DNA from: Hwanghaeella grinnelliae | GTDB lineage: Bacteria > Pseudomonadota > Alphaproteobacteria > UBA8366 > Aestuariispiraceae | Reading direction: 5' to 3' | Assembly: GCF_004005845.1 (NCBI RefSeq) | Contig: NZ_SADE01000004.1 | Coordinates: 372,001 to 436,000, forward strand | Length of the DNA: 64,000 bases | Shown here: positions 42,916-51,973 of the stretch, piece after piece | How the letters are laid out: each line of letters opens with the position of its first letter | Position numbering within the stretch: position 1 is the first letter of the stretch | The notes under the pieces: model-generated | The model's database searches: none | What the model was told of the DNA's origin: nothing | What the model saw: only the letters and a program-made list of their open reading frames with translations | Program-made: the position numbers and the translations under genes

Positions 42916-45371
42916 TGAACGCAATGACCGATCCTGTTGCGCCGGAATACGCCGAGTTCGTGGTTCGGGAACACAGAGTAACAATGAATACAGCCCTCAT
43001 AGGAATGACGTGACGGCTTGACACGCCGTGTCCAATTCTCAGAGGCGAAAGCTTCCGAAAGAAGGTGTCCTATAGGGGACTGGAATACAGGCCAGTCTTT
43101 TGGAAACGGTCGGCCGGATTCCCGCATCTGTAGCGCTTCCTGCAGCTGGCCCCGCGTCGTTTTCGTTGACAGTATTCGGCTCAGCGCCGCGGAGAGGTCC
43201 ATGTCTGGCCGCCCTCGTCCCAGTTCGATGGCAAAGCCATATTGATCTGCCGGCAACAGGAGGTTGGTGGCTGCTTCTGCCGGTACCGTGCCTCGAAAAT
43301 AATGCTCAAGCTGATCATGCAGGAAGAGCTCGCTTCCCGGGATCAATTCGGATGCCAGCGCCGCGCCGGTAACGATGTGCTGAGCAAGTGGCGAGATGGT
43401 CGCGGGTTCGGGCGCGTGATGCGCAACAGCGTTTCGGAGCCATCGCAAAAGGAACGTTTGGGGGGCCTCATCAAGAACACCTGGTCGACCTATCCTGAAA
43501 TACATGCCTGTTTCGAGATGAACGACAAGCAGCCCGGCACGTCCGATACCATCGTCTTTGCTTAACGAGAGTGCCTCTTCGATCCTGGCTTCGAATTCGT
43601 TAATGCCCTTCTTGGCGGCCTTGTTGCCGTCATTAAGATTTCCACCGCCTCCGGCGTCGGGATTTTCACTATCCTCGATTTCAGGTGCGCTGGCGACCGG
43701 CGGCGGCGCTTTGCGACGGTCAAGACCGTGACCAAGGAACATCCTTCTGATTTGGGCCACGGCAACTTCAAACGGGTCGGCGATTTTCAATCCGGACCTG
43801 TCATACGGGGCCTCGGCGTCGGGCTGATGAGTCGAGGGCGCCAGATCGTCTATGGCGATGCGCATGACTTCCTGATCTGAATCCTCTCTCTTTTCATCGA
43901 CGACAGGGATCGTGATTGGCTGGCGGAATACATCGAGGTGATTGTGGATAGATACTGCGAAATAATCGAGTAGGGCCATCAGATCGTCGTCCGTGCCTTC
44001 ACGACGAATGAGGCGGCCTACGGCAGAAGCCGTGATTCGGTGTCGCATGCCATAGGACAAGAGCATGTCGTTATGAACCCAGCCGCGGGCTTCACGGTCG
44101 TCTTTGCGAAGCAGGATCTGAAGCGACGGCATTTGGGACATTTGTTCCAAATCGGGATGATCCAGGATAAAGCTTCCGTCATCGGAAACGAAAACCTCAG
44201 TCGCGAACGTAAAACCGTCAGGTTGTTCCAGGCGGAGGGACCATGCGCCGGGCACCGGCACTGCGGCAACGAGTGATCCGCGTAGCAGAGTGGGCAAGTC
44301 ATTTTCGAAGGCTGCATAGACAATGATTTCGGTGCCGATACCGGAAGGCTGGCGCTGCGTGTCTTCGTAGTCGGGGGCCTCGCAACTGTTCCATTCCCCT
44401 AATGGGGCCGCTCGGTCGAACCACCGAAGCGTTCCGAGCTCTACGTTATCGGTGGTGAGCATCGCCTTTGTGGTCGCATTGAAACTGCCAGCAAGAACAA
44501 AGGTTCGGGCACCATAGGATATCTCGATCAGTTTGGCGTGGACGAAACGGTTATCGAAGCCCCGCGGCCGGGCAGGTGCTGCCGGTGTAGGCCATGCCTG
44601 CGCTTTCGCGAAAGGAAAGGGCGATGAACCTGAGATCGGCACGGATACAGAGCAGGATGAAGGATTGGTGGTGTCGATTATCCTGCGGACCGCTTTGCCG
44701 TCAGGATCGTGATACGGAGATACAATCCGGCATGCCGCCGGTGTTTCGCCCGACGGCAAGGACTGGGCTATCTGCTCGAGGGCTGGTGCCTCCAGCGAAT
44801 GAATAATGCGGAGCGGATCTGAACCGGCGTCCTCTCCCCCTTCGGCGGCCTGGCTAGCGCGATAGGCGAAAGCGCCAATCCAGTCACGGTTTGGAATCTG
44901 GATTTTTGTGTTGCTTCCAAGTGTTTCCAAAAACGAAGCATAATCTGCGAAGGCTGTGGGGTGACGGTCAGGGCTCAGAACATCAAATATCTCAAGATTA
45001 CGGCCGTGTCCGCCGAATGTAAGGTTCCCGCTGCCGACAAGAAGGATCTGTCCTTCATCGCCGGCGAGATGAATGCATTTTGGATGAAAGACGCCGTTCG
45101 GCAATCCGACGGGAATCAGGCGGTATTCCTGGCCAATCCGCATCGATCTCCGTTCCTGCAAGGATGACTTATACCCTTTGGCATCCGCGACGACCCAGAT
45201 ATCGCTGCAACCCTGCTCGTGGAGAACCGTCAAGATTTCAGACTCAAAATAGCTCAGACTCAGCGCATATGTGGTAAAGAGCGCGTGCTTCCACTTCGCG
45301 GCCGCAAGAATTTTGGTTATTGAGGGCGCTGCTTGATCGGTGAGTTGTTCTGAACTCATTTGGTTGGGCAC
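42882..45371 (-). CDS. Phospholipase D-fold protein with C-terminal zinc ribbon
   Basis: An 829-residue protein with two HKD-type half-sites: HPK with later N116 (FHPKCIHL, 95-102, then GSGNLTF) and HAK with N298 (FVHAKLIEI, 277-285, then GSFNATT). Paired HxK-N sites fit a PLD-superfamily nuclease or phospholipase. A long helical middle follows, and the last ~35 residues have CIHC and CVQC, a probable zinc ribbon. The GTG start is given; an ATG 12 bases later also fits. It precedes the 548-residue partner in one operon next to the right end of the element. A DNA nuclease function is more likely than a lipase one from context. Confidence 0.78.
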   Translation of the reverse strand: MPNQMSSEQLTDQAAPSITKILAAAKWKHALFTTYALSLSYFESEILTVLHEQGCSDIWVVADAKGYKSSLQERRSMRIGQEYRLIPVGLPNGVFHPKCIHLAGDEGQILLVGSGNLTFGGHGRNLEIFDVLSPDRHPTAFADYASFLETLGSNTKIQIPNRDWIGAFAYRASQAAEGGEDAGSDPLRIIHSLEAPALEQIAQSLPSGETPAACRIVSPYHDPDGKAVRRIIDTTNPSSCSVSVPISGSSPFPFAKAQAWPTPAAPARPRGFDNRFVHAKLIEISYGARTFVLAGSFNATTKAMLTTDNVELGTLRWFDRAAPLGEWNSCEAPDYEDTQRQPSGIGTEIIVYAAFENDLPTLLRGSLVAAVPVPGAWSLRLEQPDGFTFATEVFVSDDGSFILDHPDLEQMSQMPSLQILLRKDDREARGWVHNDMLLSYGMRHRITASAVGRLIRREGTDDDLMALLDYFAVSIHNHLDVFRQPITIPVVDEKREDSDQEVMRIAIDDLAPSTHQPDAEAPYDRSGLKIADPFEVAVAQIRRMFLGHGLDRRKAPPPVASAPEIEDSENPDAGGGGNLNDGNKAAKKGINEFEARIEEALSLSKDDGIGRAGLLVVHLETGMYFRIGRPGVLDEAPQTFLLRWLRNAVAHHAPEPATISPLAQHIVTGAALASELIPGSELFLHDQLEHYFRGTVPAEAATNLLLPADQYGFAIELGRGRPDMDLSAALSRILSTKTTRGQLQEALQMRESGRPFPKDWPVFQSPIGHLLSEAFASENWTRRVKPSRHSYEGCIHCYSVFPNHELGVFRRNRIGHCVQCRKFSLGVLS

Positions 45372-45885
45372 GGTCCGCTTGTATCAATGTTTCAGAGTAT
45401 GTCTCTATCGTCGGTGGAAATAAACAGCGGGCTGAGGTGGTGCTGTCGTCAGGATCTTTGGATCTATTATTGGAGTGATCTAGCGGAGGACCAGCCTCAA
45501 TTTGGGAGATGACCGCGGCTTGCCGGGGTGTGGGAAATCGAGCGCCACTCTCGTATATCGCTGTCGTTTTTCGATCTTCCCGATTGGGCGCGCGAAGTCT
45601 TCCTCGCAGTTAAACTGAACGTACTAAGTTGGCTTTTTGGCAGCAGGAAACCTTGATTGATAAGTTGAAAATCGGCAAATCCGTCAAATTACTGCTAGAA
45701 GAATGCGGATGTTTGCGTTTCTGGGACGTGAGATTTGGCCTCGCCTAGTGCAGCTCGGCTGTGCCGCTAGTATGACGTAAAGTATGACATTGCCTGTCCT
45801 GAACTGCATTTCCTGGCCTAAATCGACATTTCACCCGCTTGCCAAGGCATCAGTTTCTGCCTAGAAACCCGGGCATCTCCTCGGT
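45372..45885. other. Non-coding right end of the element
   Basis: About 510 bases with no supported gene. It contains the candidate arm-type site at 45770-45790 and leads straight to the 5' end of tRNA-Pro. Short frames here have no recognisable product. Confidence 0.55.
45770..45790 (+). repeat. Candidate integrase arm-type site, right end
   Basis: Reads TATGACG-TA-AAGT-A-TGAC, close to TATGACG-CG-AAGT-C-TGAC at 10078-10102. It contains two GTATGAC copies 12 bases apart. It lies 120 bases inside the tRNA-Pro anticodon arm, mirroring the left end. Confidence 0.35.
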
Positions 45886-45962
45886 CGGGGCGTAGCGCAG
45901 CCTGGTAGCGCATCTGCTTTGGGAGCAGAGGGTCGTCTGTTCGAATCAGACCGCCCCGACCA
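45886..45962 (+). tRNA. tRNA-Pro (anticodon TGG)
   Basis: A 77-base cloverleaf with encoded CCA. Acceptor CGGGGCG pairs with CGCCCCG. The anticodon arm is TCTGC-TTTGGGA-GCAGA, giving anticodon TGG (reads CCA and other Pro codons), and TTCGAAT is the T-loop. The 3' end lies to the right. Its anticodon arm is the candidate right attachment core for the element to the left. Confidence 0.95.
45912..45929 (+). repeat. Candidate right attachment core inside tRNA-Pro
   Basis: The anticodon-arm sequence ATCTGC-TT-TGGGAGCAGA, matched at 16 of 18 positions by 10003-10020. Anticodon arms are classic tyrosine-recombinase targets. The element would lie upstream (5') of the tRNA, which is unusual. Confidence 0.45.
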
Positions 45963-46238
45963 ACTCACAAGCTGGGGCCTTTCGGGGCCGATTTGCTCAT
46001 TCGGGACGTCAACGCAGTGTCTTTGATGTGAACCATGGTGGAACAAATCCCTCGGGTGTGCCCCCTTTTTGTGGAGAGAAAGTCTGTTTTTCGCGGTTTT
46101 TCCGGGGTTTGCGTCAATGCTGCAAATTTGCGACAAATTCTCACGAACTAACGCGAAAGCGCATGTCCCCTTTGCAGTTTTTAGACATATTCTGATACTG
46201 TCCCGTCATACAGGTTTGGCATTTTGATCGGTCCTTCT

Positions 46239-47597
46239 ATGAACAGCGTGGCCCACGGCGCTAAACGCCGAGCCCTACAAGGGGCGTCACTCTCTTTCTT
46301 CATACTGTTGGCGTGCAGCGGCATAGCTGCGGCGCAAGGAACGTCGTATTCCGTGTCCGAGGAAGCCACGGTGCAGTTGGACAAGACAATCAAATCGGCC
46401 TCGGTCGATGACGGTCTGTCTCTCGCCGAACTGGCAATCGACGAAGGCCGTTACGAACAGGCGGTCGGTATTCTGTCGGGATTGCTGCTGCGGGCGCCGG
46501 ATAACGCGACGTTGAAGCTGCTGCTGGGGGACTTGTATTCCCGGATGGGCAGTTTCCCGCAAGCCCGGCTCTATGTTGAAGATGCGCTCGCCTCGGGCAA
46601 GCTAACGCCGGAACAGGTTCAGGATGCCAATATCATCCTGGCGCTGATGGCGGGGGGCAAACCGGAAGCAAAAGATCCCTTCAGCATGTCGGGAAGCCTT
46701 TCCTCCGCCTTGCGGTTCCGGACCAACGCAACCGGCGGCACGAACAGCGACATCGTACTGATCAACGACCAGGCGGTCGCGGTTCAGGCCAACGCGCAGG
46801 AAGAAAGTGATTGGGACTGGTCGACGACCCTTTCTCTCCGCGCCGGGTATGAAATCACGTCCGATATCGCGATGGACACGCGCGGTTTTCTGTTCGTTCG
46901 CAAACAACGGCAAGAAACGACCAATAACCTGAGTGTCGTGCAAGTTACGCCCGGCATTCGGTTCGATCTCGTCAAGGAGAAGGAGCTGCAAGTGCGCGTC
47001 CGTCCTTACGTGATCGGTAGCGCCGGGGAATTGGGCGGCAGGGCCGCACTTATGATCGGCGGCGCCGGCGTGGAAGCGCAGCAATTGGTAGACCGGCGCT
47101 GGATTTTCAGCCAGTCGGCCGAATACCGATACGTCGATTATCGCGCGACAACCGACCGTCCCGGGCTTGAAAACCTGGACGGCGACGAGAAACGCCTGAG
47201 CGCCGGCGCGACCTATCTGTTCACTGAAACCCTGTCCGGGCGCCTCGACTATCGTGGCAACTGGCGGGATACGAACAGGGAATCGGATGATCGTATACAG
47301 CACCGGTATCGCGGTTCGGTAACCTATCGGTATCCGTTCTCCTTCACGGAGGATAAATCCCGGCTCCGTTTCGCCGCCGCCTATACCGAGTCAGATTTCG
47401 AAGGGCTGGATCGTAGTATTTCCGTCAATACGGTGCGCGAGGACGAGCAATGGGAGTTCGACTTGTCGAACACCACACCGATCGCGGAAGACTTAACGCT
47501 TGATCTGTCTGCCAGCTATTCCACGAGGGACAGTAACCTGCCGAATTTCGTAACCGAGGACACGACTGTGTCCGCCGGCGTTACATGGCGGTTTTAG
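46239..47597 (+). CDS. TPR and beta-barrel outer membrane protein, Slam-like
   Basis: A 452-residue protein; ATG chosen (a TTG five codons earlier is possible). A signal peptide ends near GIAAAQG. Residues ~35-120 form TPR-like helices (LAELAIDEGRYEQAVGIL, LLLGDLYSRMGSFPQARLYV). The remainder alternates short amphipathic strands with many Tyr/Arg/Asp and ends in WRF, the C-terminal aromatic of an outer membrane barrel. TPR plus ~14-strand barrel is the layout of Slam-type lipoprotein translocators. It precedes a FecR-domain protein by 70 bases on the same strand. Assignment is by architecture. Confidence 0.7.
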   Translation: MNSVAHGAKRRALQGASLSFFILLACSGIAAAQGTSYSVSEEATVQLDKTIKSASVDDGLSLAELAIDEGRYEQAVGILSGLLLRAPDNATLKLLLGDLYSRMGSFPQARLYVEDALASGKLTPEQVQDANIILALMAGGKPEAKDPFSMSGSLSSALRFRTNATGGTNSDIVLINDQAVAVQANAQEESDWDWSTTLSLRAGYEITSDIAMDTRGFLFVRKQRQETTNNLSVVQVTPGIRFDLVKEKELQVRVRPYVIGSAGELGGRAALMIGGAGVEAQQLVDRRWIFSQSAEYRYVDYRATTDRPGLENLDGDEKRLSAGATYLFTETLSGRLDYRGNWRDTNRESDDRIQHRYRGSVTYRYPFSFTEDKSRLRFAAAYTESDFEGLDRSISVNTVREDEQWEFDLSNTTPIAEDLTLDLSASYSTRDSNLPNFVTEDTTVSAGVTWRF

Positions 47598-47667
47598 GCA
47601 AGGGCAGGATCGAAGGAAGTGAGTGTGTTTGCTATGGTTATGATGGAAATGGATCGGGGCGCGTAAC

Positions 47668-48540
47668 ATGAACCGGTTCCATCTTTTAGCGTCGGCCAGT
47701 CTGCTGACCTTTATCGTCGGCCAGCCCGGCTATGCGCAGGACGCAGCCGAAGTGGCGGGTTCCGCCATGGTGGCGATCCCGTCGATTCAGGCGGTGCTTG
47801 GTGAGTCGGCGCCGCGTACGATCGCCATCGGCAATGAAATTTTCAGGAACGAGAACATTACGACCGGTCCGGAAGGGCATCTGCACATTCTGTTCCGGGA
47901 CGAGTCGAATATGACCCTGGGGCCGAACGCGTCGATCACAATCGACGAATACGTTTACGATCCGGTCTCTGGCACGGGCACCATGGTGGTCCAACAGGCC
48001 GCGGGCGTGATGCGTTTTATCGGTGGCGCCATCAGTAAATCCGGTTCAGTCAACATCGCAACGGTGGTCGGCACGATCGGCGTGCGCGGCGGCGTCGCGT
48101 TGGTGCGTGTTCTTGAAGGGGGCGGCATTCAAGCCTTCTTCGTGTTCGGCGATCAGATGACGGTCGACAGCATCAATGGTGACAGCATCGCGATCGATAC
48201 GGCGGGTTTCTCTTTCAATATTTCCGCCGACGGCGAAATCAGCCCGCCCGCCGAAATCAATCCCAGCGATCTGGGTGATGCCTTGGGCGCGCTGGAGACA
48301 CCAACCGGTTCTGCCACCGCGGTCAATGTACCGGACGCGGTGTTGAACAATCTGCAGGATCGCCTGGAACAGCAAACGGTCGACCCCGATACCGGTTTGG
48401 TCGACCCGCTGGGCGACGAACCGATTACGGTACGCGAGTTGGAGACCATCCTCGGCACCGACGTGCTGGAAGAGGAAGCGATCCAGGAAGTCTTCGAGGA
48501 GCAAGCCGAAGAAATCGTGGAAAGCGGATCCGGCGTTTAA
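47668..48540 (+). CDS. FecR-domain periplasmic protein
   Basis: A 290-residue protein with a signal peptide ending at GYAQDA. Residues ~45-150 match a FecR domain (RTIAIGNEIFRNENITTG, GHLHILFRDESNMTLGPNAS, IDEYVYDP, and the terminal TIGVRGG). A Pro/Asp/Glu-rich, probably flexible C-terminal third follows. This subtype is not the iron-siderophore sensor that works with an ECF sigma factor; none is adjacent. It pairs with the TPR/beta-barrel protein upstream and may be its surface-exported or periplasmic partner. Role inferred from pairing. Confidence 0.8.
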   Translation: MNRFHLLASASLLTFIVGQPGYAQDAAEVAGSAMVAIPSIQAVLGESAPRTIAIGNEIFRNENITTGPEGHLHILFRDESNMTLGPNASITIDEYVYDPVSGTGTMVVQQAAGVMRFIGGAISKSGSVNIATVVGTIGVRGGVALVRVLEGGGIQAFFVFGDQMTVDSINGDSIAIDTAGFSFNISADGEISPPAEINPSDLGDALGALETPTGSATAVNVPDAVLNNLQDRLEQQTVDPDTGLVDPLGDEPITVRELETILGTDVLEEEAIQEVFEEQAEEIVESGSGV

Positions 48541-48576
48541 ACGTCGTATGTGCTGATCAGGTATCCGATCATCCGC

Positions 48577-49422
48577 CTAGTCGATCGGCTCGTATCCCCA
48601 TTTTTTCATCAAAGCACCGCAAATTCGGTTGAACTTATGGTGTTGCGCGGGCGTCCAATCCGCCCAGCGTTTTGTTGGATCGAAGTCTTTCGGTTTCGGC
48701 TGGGGCGTAAAGTCGACCCGGCCGGCCTCGGTCCGTGCGCCGAAGCTGGATCCGATAACGGGGAAGTCCTCATCGGGTGCGCCTTCTTCCGGAAAAGGCG
48801 GCAAGCCGATACGCTCCAGCACATTGTTCAGGACGCCGGCGGGATCTGCGACCAGTTTTTCATACCGAACCGTCACGATCCGCCCTTCGCGGACCGCGTC
48901 CTGATTGTCGGCGATCGTCTTGGAGATCGCCCGCATCCGTTGGGCCCAGGAAGCGGCGAGTTGTTCCAGTGTGAAGTTCATGCTCCAGGCCGAGCGAACG
49001 TTCAGGAAACTCTCGGCAATTGATCGCGGATCGCGGACGATTAACAGGTAATTGGCGTTGGGAAACATGCGCAACCCAACATCCCAGTCCCCGGCGACGG
49101 GCGATTTGGTCAGGGGACGCAGGTTTGGGTGCTTGTCGCCTCCTATAAAGGACAGCAGCCCCTTTCCCAGCGCCTGCAGCATGTCGTCGCGGCCAACTGT
49201 CTCCGGGCCGATGTAATTCCCGCCATCCATGCCGTCCCACATTTTGAAGACGGCGTTTACATAGTCATTCAAGTTCTCCGCCCCGACATTCAAATAATCC
49301 TCGCGAACATCGACGGGGTACAGGTCCGAATGCGTTTCCAGCATAGACTTCAGGTAGTTGGTGCCGCTTCTGCCCATCGGGGCGACGATGATTACGGGGG
49401 CAGGCAACGTCGTTTCAGGCAT
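48577..49422 (-). CDS. Sulfotransferase family protein
   Basis: A 281-residue protein. Start at ATG inside the end of the preceding gene (8-base overlap), giving MPETTLPAPVIIVAPMGRSGTNYL. It has the 5'-phosphosulfate loop GRSGTNYL and the 3'-phosphate-binding LIVRDPRSIAESF, the two PAPS-binding signatures of sulfotransferases. It would transfer sulfate to a carbohydrate or protein acceptor. Coupled translation with a glycosyltransferase suggests decoration of a surface glycan. Acceptor unknown. Confidence 0.85.
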   Translation of the reverse strand: MPETTLPAPVIIVAPMGRSGTNYLKSMLETHSDLYPVDVREDYLNVGAENLNDYVNAVFKMWDGMDGGNYIGPETVGRDDMLQALGKGLLSFIGGDKHPNLRPLTKSPVAGDWDVGLRMFPNANYLLIVRDPRSIAESFLNVRSAWSMNFTLEQLAASWAQRMRAISKTIADNQDAVREGRIVTVRYEKLVADPAGVLNNVLERIGLPPFPEEGAPDEDFPVIGSSFGARTEAGRVDFTPQPKPKDFDPTKRWADWTPAQHHKFNRICGALMKKWGYEPID

Positions 49423-50929
49423 AGTCCACCATGTCGCGCAATTCATCGAGCATGCCCTGGCTGCCATGTCCGATTTCCGTACTGGTAAAAGCCTCAAGGG
49501 CGGCCAGTTTGCTGCCCCAACTGGAATACGTTCCGACATGCCGGTCCAGGACGGGGTGTTTGATTCGCACGCCGGGTTTATGCAATGCGGCAAGCTGGCA
49601 AACCAAGGCAAACCATAGGGCATCGTCGGGCACATCCGGTACCCCGCCGGATTTCAACAATGTCTTGCGCGACACCGCCATGGAGGAAAGCAGCCCCGGC
49701 GCGTCTTCCATCAGCGCCGCCTTGGACACTTTCGCTAGACCCAAGGGCAGGGGCGGCGGGCAGGGGCGGTCGGCGGTGCCGCCATAGCTGAAGCCGATCG
49801 TCCGGAAGCTGCAGGAAAAAGCGCGGCGGTGATCGTCTAAAGCGTCGGGTGAGAGGATGTCGCCCGGTTCCAGACACAGGATCAAGGAAGACGAGGTCAT
49901 GGCCAGCGCGTTCCTGAGCACACGCGCTTTGCTGTCTTTGGGGCCTTGTGGGAAGAGCTGAAGCAGGAATGGCCATTCCGGCGCCAGCAGTTCCGGCGCG
50001 GTAATCGGTATTGTGTGCAGAACCACCACTTCGCGGGCGGGCAAGCGTTGGGCGGCAATGGACGACAATGTCTCAACCAATACTTTTTCGTCATCAACAC
50101 CTGGGATGACGATGCAGAAACTTCGTGTCGGCAGGTTGCTCAGCCATTTGTCGACTTCGCGGTTCGCGGCGATGCCGAAGGAACGGCGGCTCAGTATTGC
50201 GGCCTTGCTGTCGGCGAGATGCGCAAAGGCCGGTTCCTGCAGGAATTTATCAACGTGATAGAAAACATGCTGCAGGAAGGCATCGGTATCCTTTGTGATG
50301 CCGCCTGACCAATTGTCGTACTCGACCATTATTTTGGGAATGTAAACGAAACTGCCCGGCGCCTTCAGCCACATGCGTATGTAGAAATCGAAGTCCTCAC
50401 CAATGCGCTGTGTTTCGGTAAAACCGCCGGCGTTGCGCGCGGTGCGGGTCCGGACCACAACCAGGCTCATCGTGACCGCCGGCCCCGCGAGATTCTCGAG
50501 AATGGTACTGGGGGGTTGGCATTCCGCCGGACGGTCTATGCCCAGGGCAGAGAAACTGCGTCGTAGGTCGCAGTAAGCGAAGGTCGTACCCGGATTGTCG
50601 CGGAACACAGCCATCATTGTTTCCAGGTATTCGGGCTGCCACCGGTCGTCGCTGTCCAGGAACGCGGTGAAAGGCGTGGTCACGGCGTTCAGCCCGGTAT
50701 TGGCCGTGCCGCCGGGACCTTTGTTCTGCTCATGCTCAATAACTTGAACCCGGTCGCCGAATTCTTGACGCACTGCATCCGCGGTGCCGTCTGTCGATGC
50801 ATCGTCCACCACGATGATCGGCTGGTCGGCAAGGGTCTGGTTCAGGGCTGAGTGGATTGTCTTGGAAATACGGTCTCGTCGGTTATAGGCCCGGATGACC
50901 GTGGTTACGAATGGCGTGCCGGAGGGCAT
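49415..50929 (-). CDS. Family 2 glycosyltransferase
   Basis: A 504-residue protein; the ATG with AGGAG five bases upstream is clearly preferred over a longer frame. Residues ~1-230 form a GT-A domain: VVDDASTDGT for nucleotide-sugar binding, FLDSDDRW (DxD metal site), and later ED in IGEDFDFYIRM. The C-terminal half has a second, degraded GT2-like region (ILCLEPGDILSPD), perhaps a duplicated domain. It overlaps the sulfotransferase start. It probably adds a sugar to a surface polysaccharide later sulfated by its neighbour. Confidence 0.87.
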   Translation of the reverse strand: MPSGTPFVTTVIRAYNRRDRISKTIHSALNQTLADQPIIVVDDASTDGTADAVRQEFGDRVQVIEHEQNKGPGGTANTGLNAVTTPFTAFLDSDDRWQPEYLETMMAVFRDNPGTTFAYCDLRRSFSALGIDRPAECQPPSTILENLAGPAVTMSLVVVRTRTARNAGGFTETQRIGEDFDFYIRMWLKAPGSFVYIPKIMVEYDNWSGGITKDTDAFLQHVFYHVDKFLQEPAFAHLADSKAAILSRRSFGIAANREVDKWLSNLPTRSFCIVIPGVDDEKVLVETLSSIAAQRLPAREVVVLHTIPITAPELLAPEWPFLLQLFPQGPKDSKARVLRNALAMTSSSLILCLEPGDILSPDALDDHRRAFSCSFRTIGFSYGGTADRPCPPPLPLGLAKVSKAALMEDAPGLLSSMAVSRKTLLKSGGVPDVPDDALWFALVCQLAALHKPGVRIKHPVLDRHVGTYSSWGSKLAALEAFTSTEIGHGSQGMLDELRDMVDYA

Positions 50930-51171
50930 CGATGCTCCTGTCCGTGGTTGGTGCGACGCGTCGGAAGCGGGGAACTGTTCAGCACGTAGTTTAGCACTGC
51001 ATGGTCGGAAAACGCGAGCGCCGCGGTATCCTGGAAGGTGGCTTTCACAACAATGACCGACATTGGTCAACGACCTGAAAACAATGCAAAATCACCCATG
51101 CTTGAACGTCTTGGCGAGGCGCTTTCTTCGCTGTATGCTGGCCCGCACGAATGCGCGGGAGCTTACGAACC

Positions 51172-51477
51172 ATGGAAGTACGGATTTTCAAACCGGCCAA
51201 GACGGCGATGCAGTCCGGCCGCGGCAAGATCAAGAACTGGGTCATGGAGTTCGAACAGACGGACCGTGCCACGCCCGACGACTTGATCGGCTGGGTCGGA
51301 TCATCGGATACCCGCAAGCAGGTCTCGCTTCGCTTCGACAGCAAGGAAGAGGCGATCGAATACGCCAAGAAGCACGGCCACACCTATACGGTTCAGGAAG
51401 AAAAGACCCGCAAGATCAAGCCCAAGGCTTATGCGGACAATTTCGCCTATTCGCGCCAGGAACCCTGGACCCACTAG
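51172..51477 (+). CDS. NADH dehydrogenase accessory subunit, NDUFS4-like
   Basis: A 101-residue protein covering the ETC complex I subunit region: VRIFKPAKTAMQSGRGK, WVMEFEQ, PLIGW-like DLIGWVGSSDT, LRFDSKEEAIEYAKKHG and the final KPKAYADNFAYSR. This is the bacterial homologue of the mitochondrial 18-kDa (NDUFS4) accessory subunit, found in alphaproteobacteria. The ATG was chosen for a GGGAG site 10 bases upstream. It diverges from the glycosyltransferase and precedes tRNA-Arg. It is a good marker that this part of the window is core chromosome. Confidence 0.93.
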   Translation: MEVRIFKPAKTAMQSGRGKIKNWVMEFEQTDRATPDDLIGWVGSSDTRKQVSLRFDSKEEAIEYAKKHGHTYTVQEEKTRKIKPKAYADNFAYSRQEPWTH

Positions 51478-51586
51478 CGCTTTTTGCCAACTGAAACAGA
51501 TAAGCGGCCCAACCGCTCGCGACCGGCTTCCCCGAAGATGGAAATTCGCTGAAAATTCCGCTATAGGCACCCTACTGCACTCGCAA

Positions 51587-51663
51587 GACCCCGTAGCTCA
51601 ACTGGATAGAGCAGCTGACTTCTAATCAGCAGGTTGCAGGTTCGAGTCCTGCCGGGGTCGCCA
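51587..51663 (+). tRNA. tRNA-Arg (anticodon TCT)
   Basis: Cloverleaf with acceptor GACCCCG pairing with CGGGGTC, encoded CCA, anticodon arm GCTGA-CTTCTAA-TCAGC (anticodon TCT, reads AGA) and TTCGAGT in the T-loop. It starts about 110 bases after the NDUFS4-like gene. Confidence 0.95.
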
Positions 51664-51706
51664 AAAAAATGCTTAGCTAATTGATTGAAATAGATGTTTT
51701 TGAGGT

Positions 51707-51731
51707 TTGGGGGAGCTCGAGCTGACCCCAA
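51707..51731 (+). terminator. Hairpin after tRNA-Arg
   Basis: TTGGGG pairs with CCCCAA around a palindromic AGCT-CG-AGCT core, about 45 bases after the tRNA. A short T-rich stretch follows, so it is a plausible but weak terminator. Confidence 0.35.
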
Positions 51732-51973
51732 TTTGTCATTAGTAGAACTATTGCCTCACCTATTTCCTCCTGGTGGCGCTTTTATCCACAACATTTCTCC
51801 ACTGCCAATTGCGCATATGCCGCAGACATTGCGGGGCCGACCGACTCGTAACTTCGGCCGCGCCAAGTTCCATCGTTGCTGTACACGATCTTGGCAAAAT
51901 AATTATGGTGCGAACAAAGATGTGGCGTAATAACGACGCGCCGGCCCGAGTTGGACCAGTCGAAGGAAGTATA

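Noticed and set aside
45861-46136. Minus-strand frame with SDSNRRPSAPKADALPGC
   Set aside because: It is the antisense translation of the tRNA-Pro gene, a well-known false ORF.
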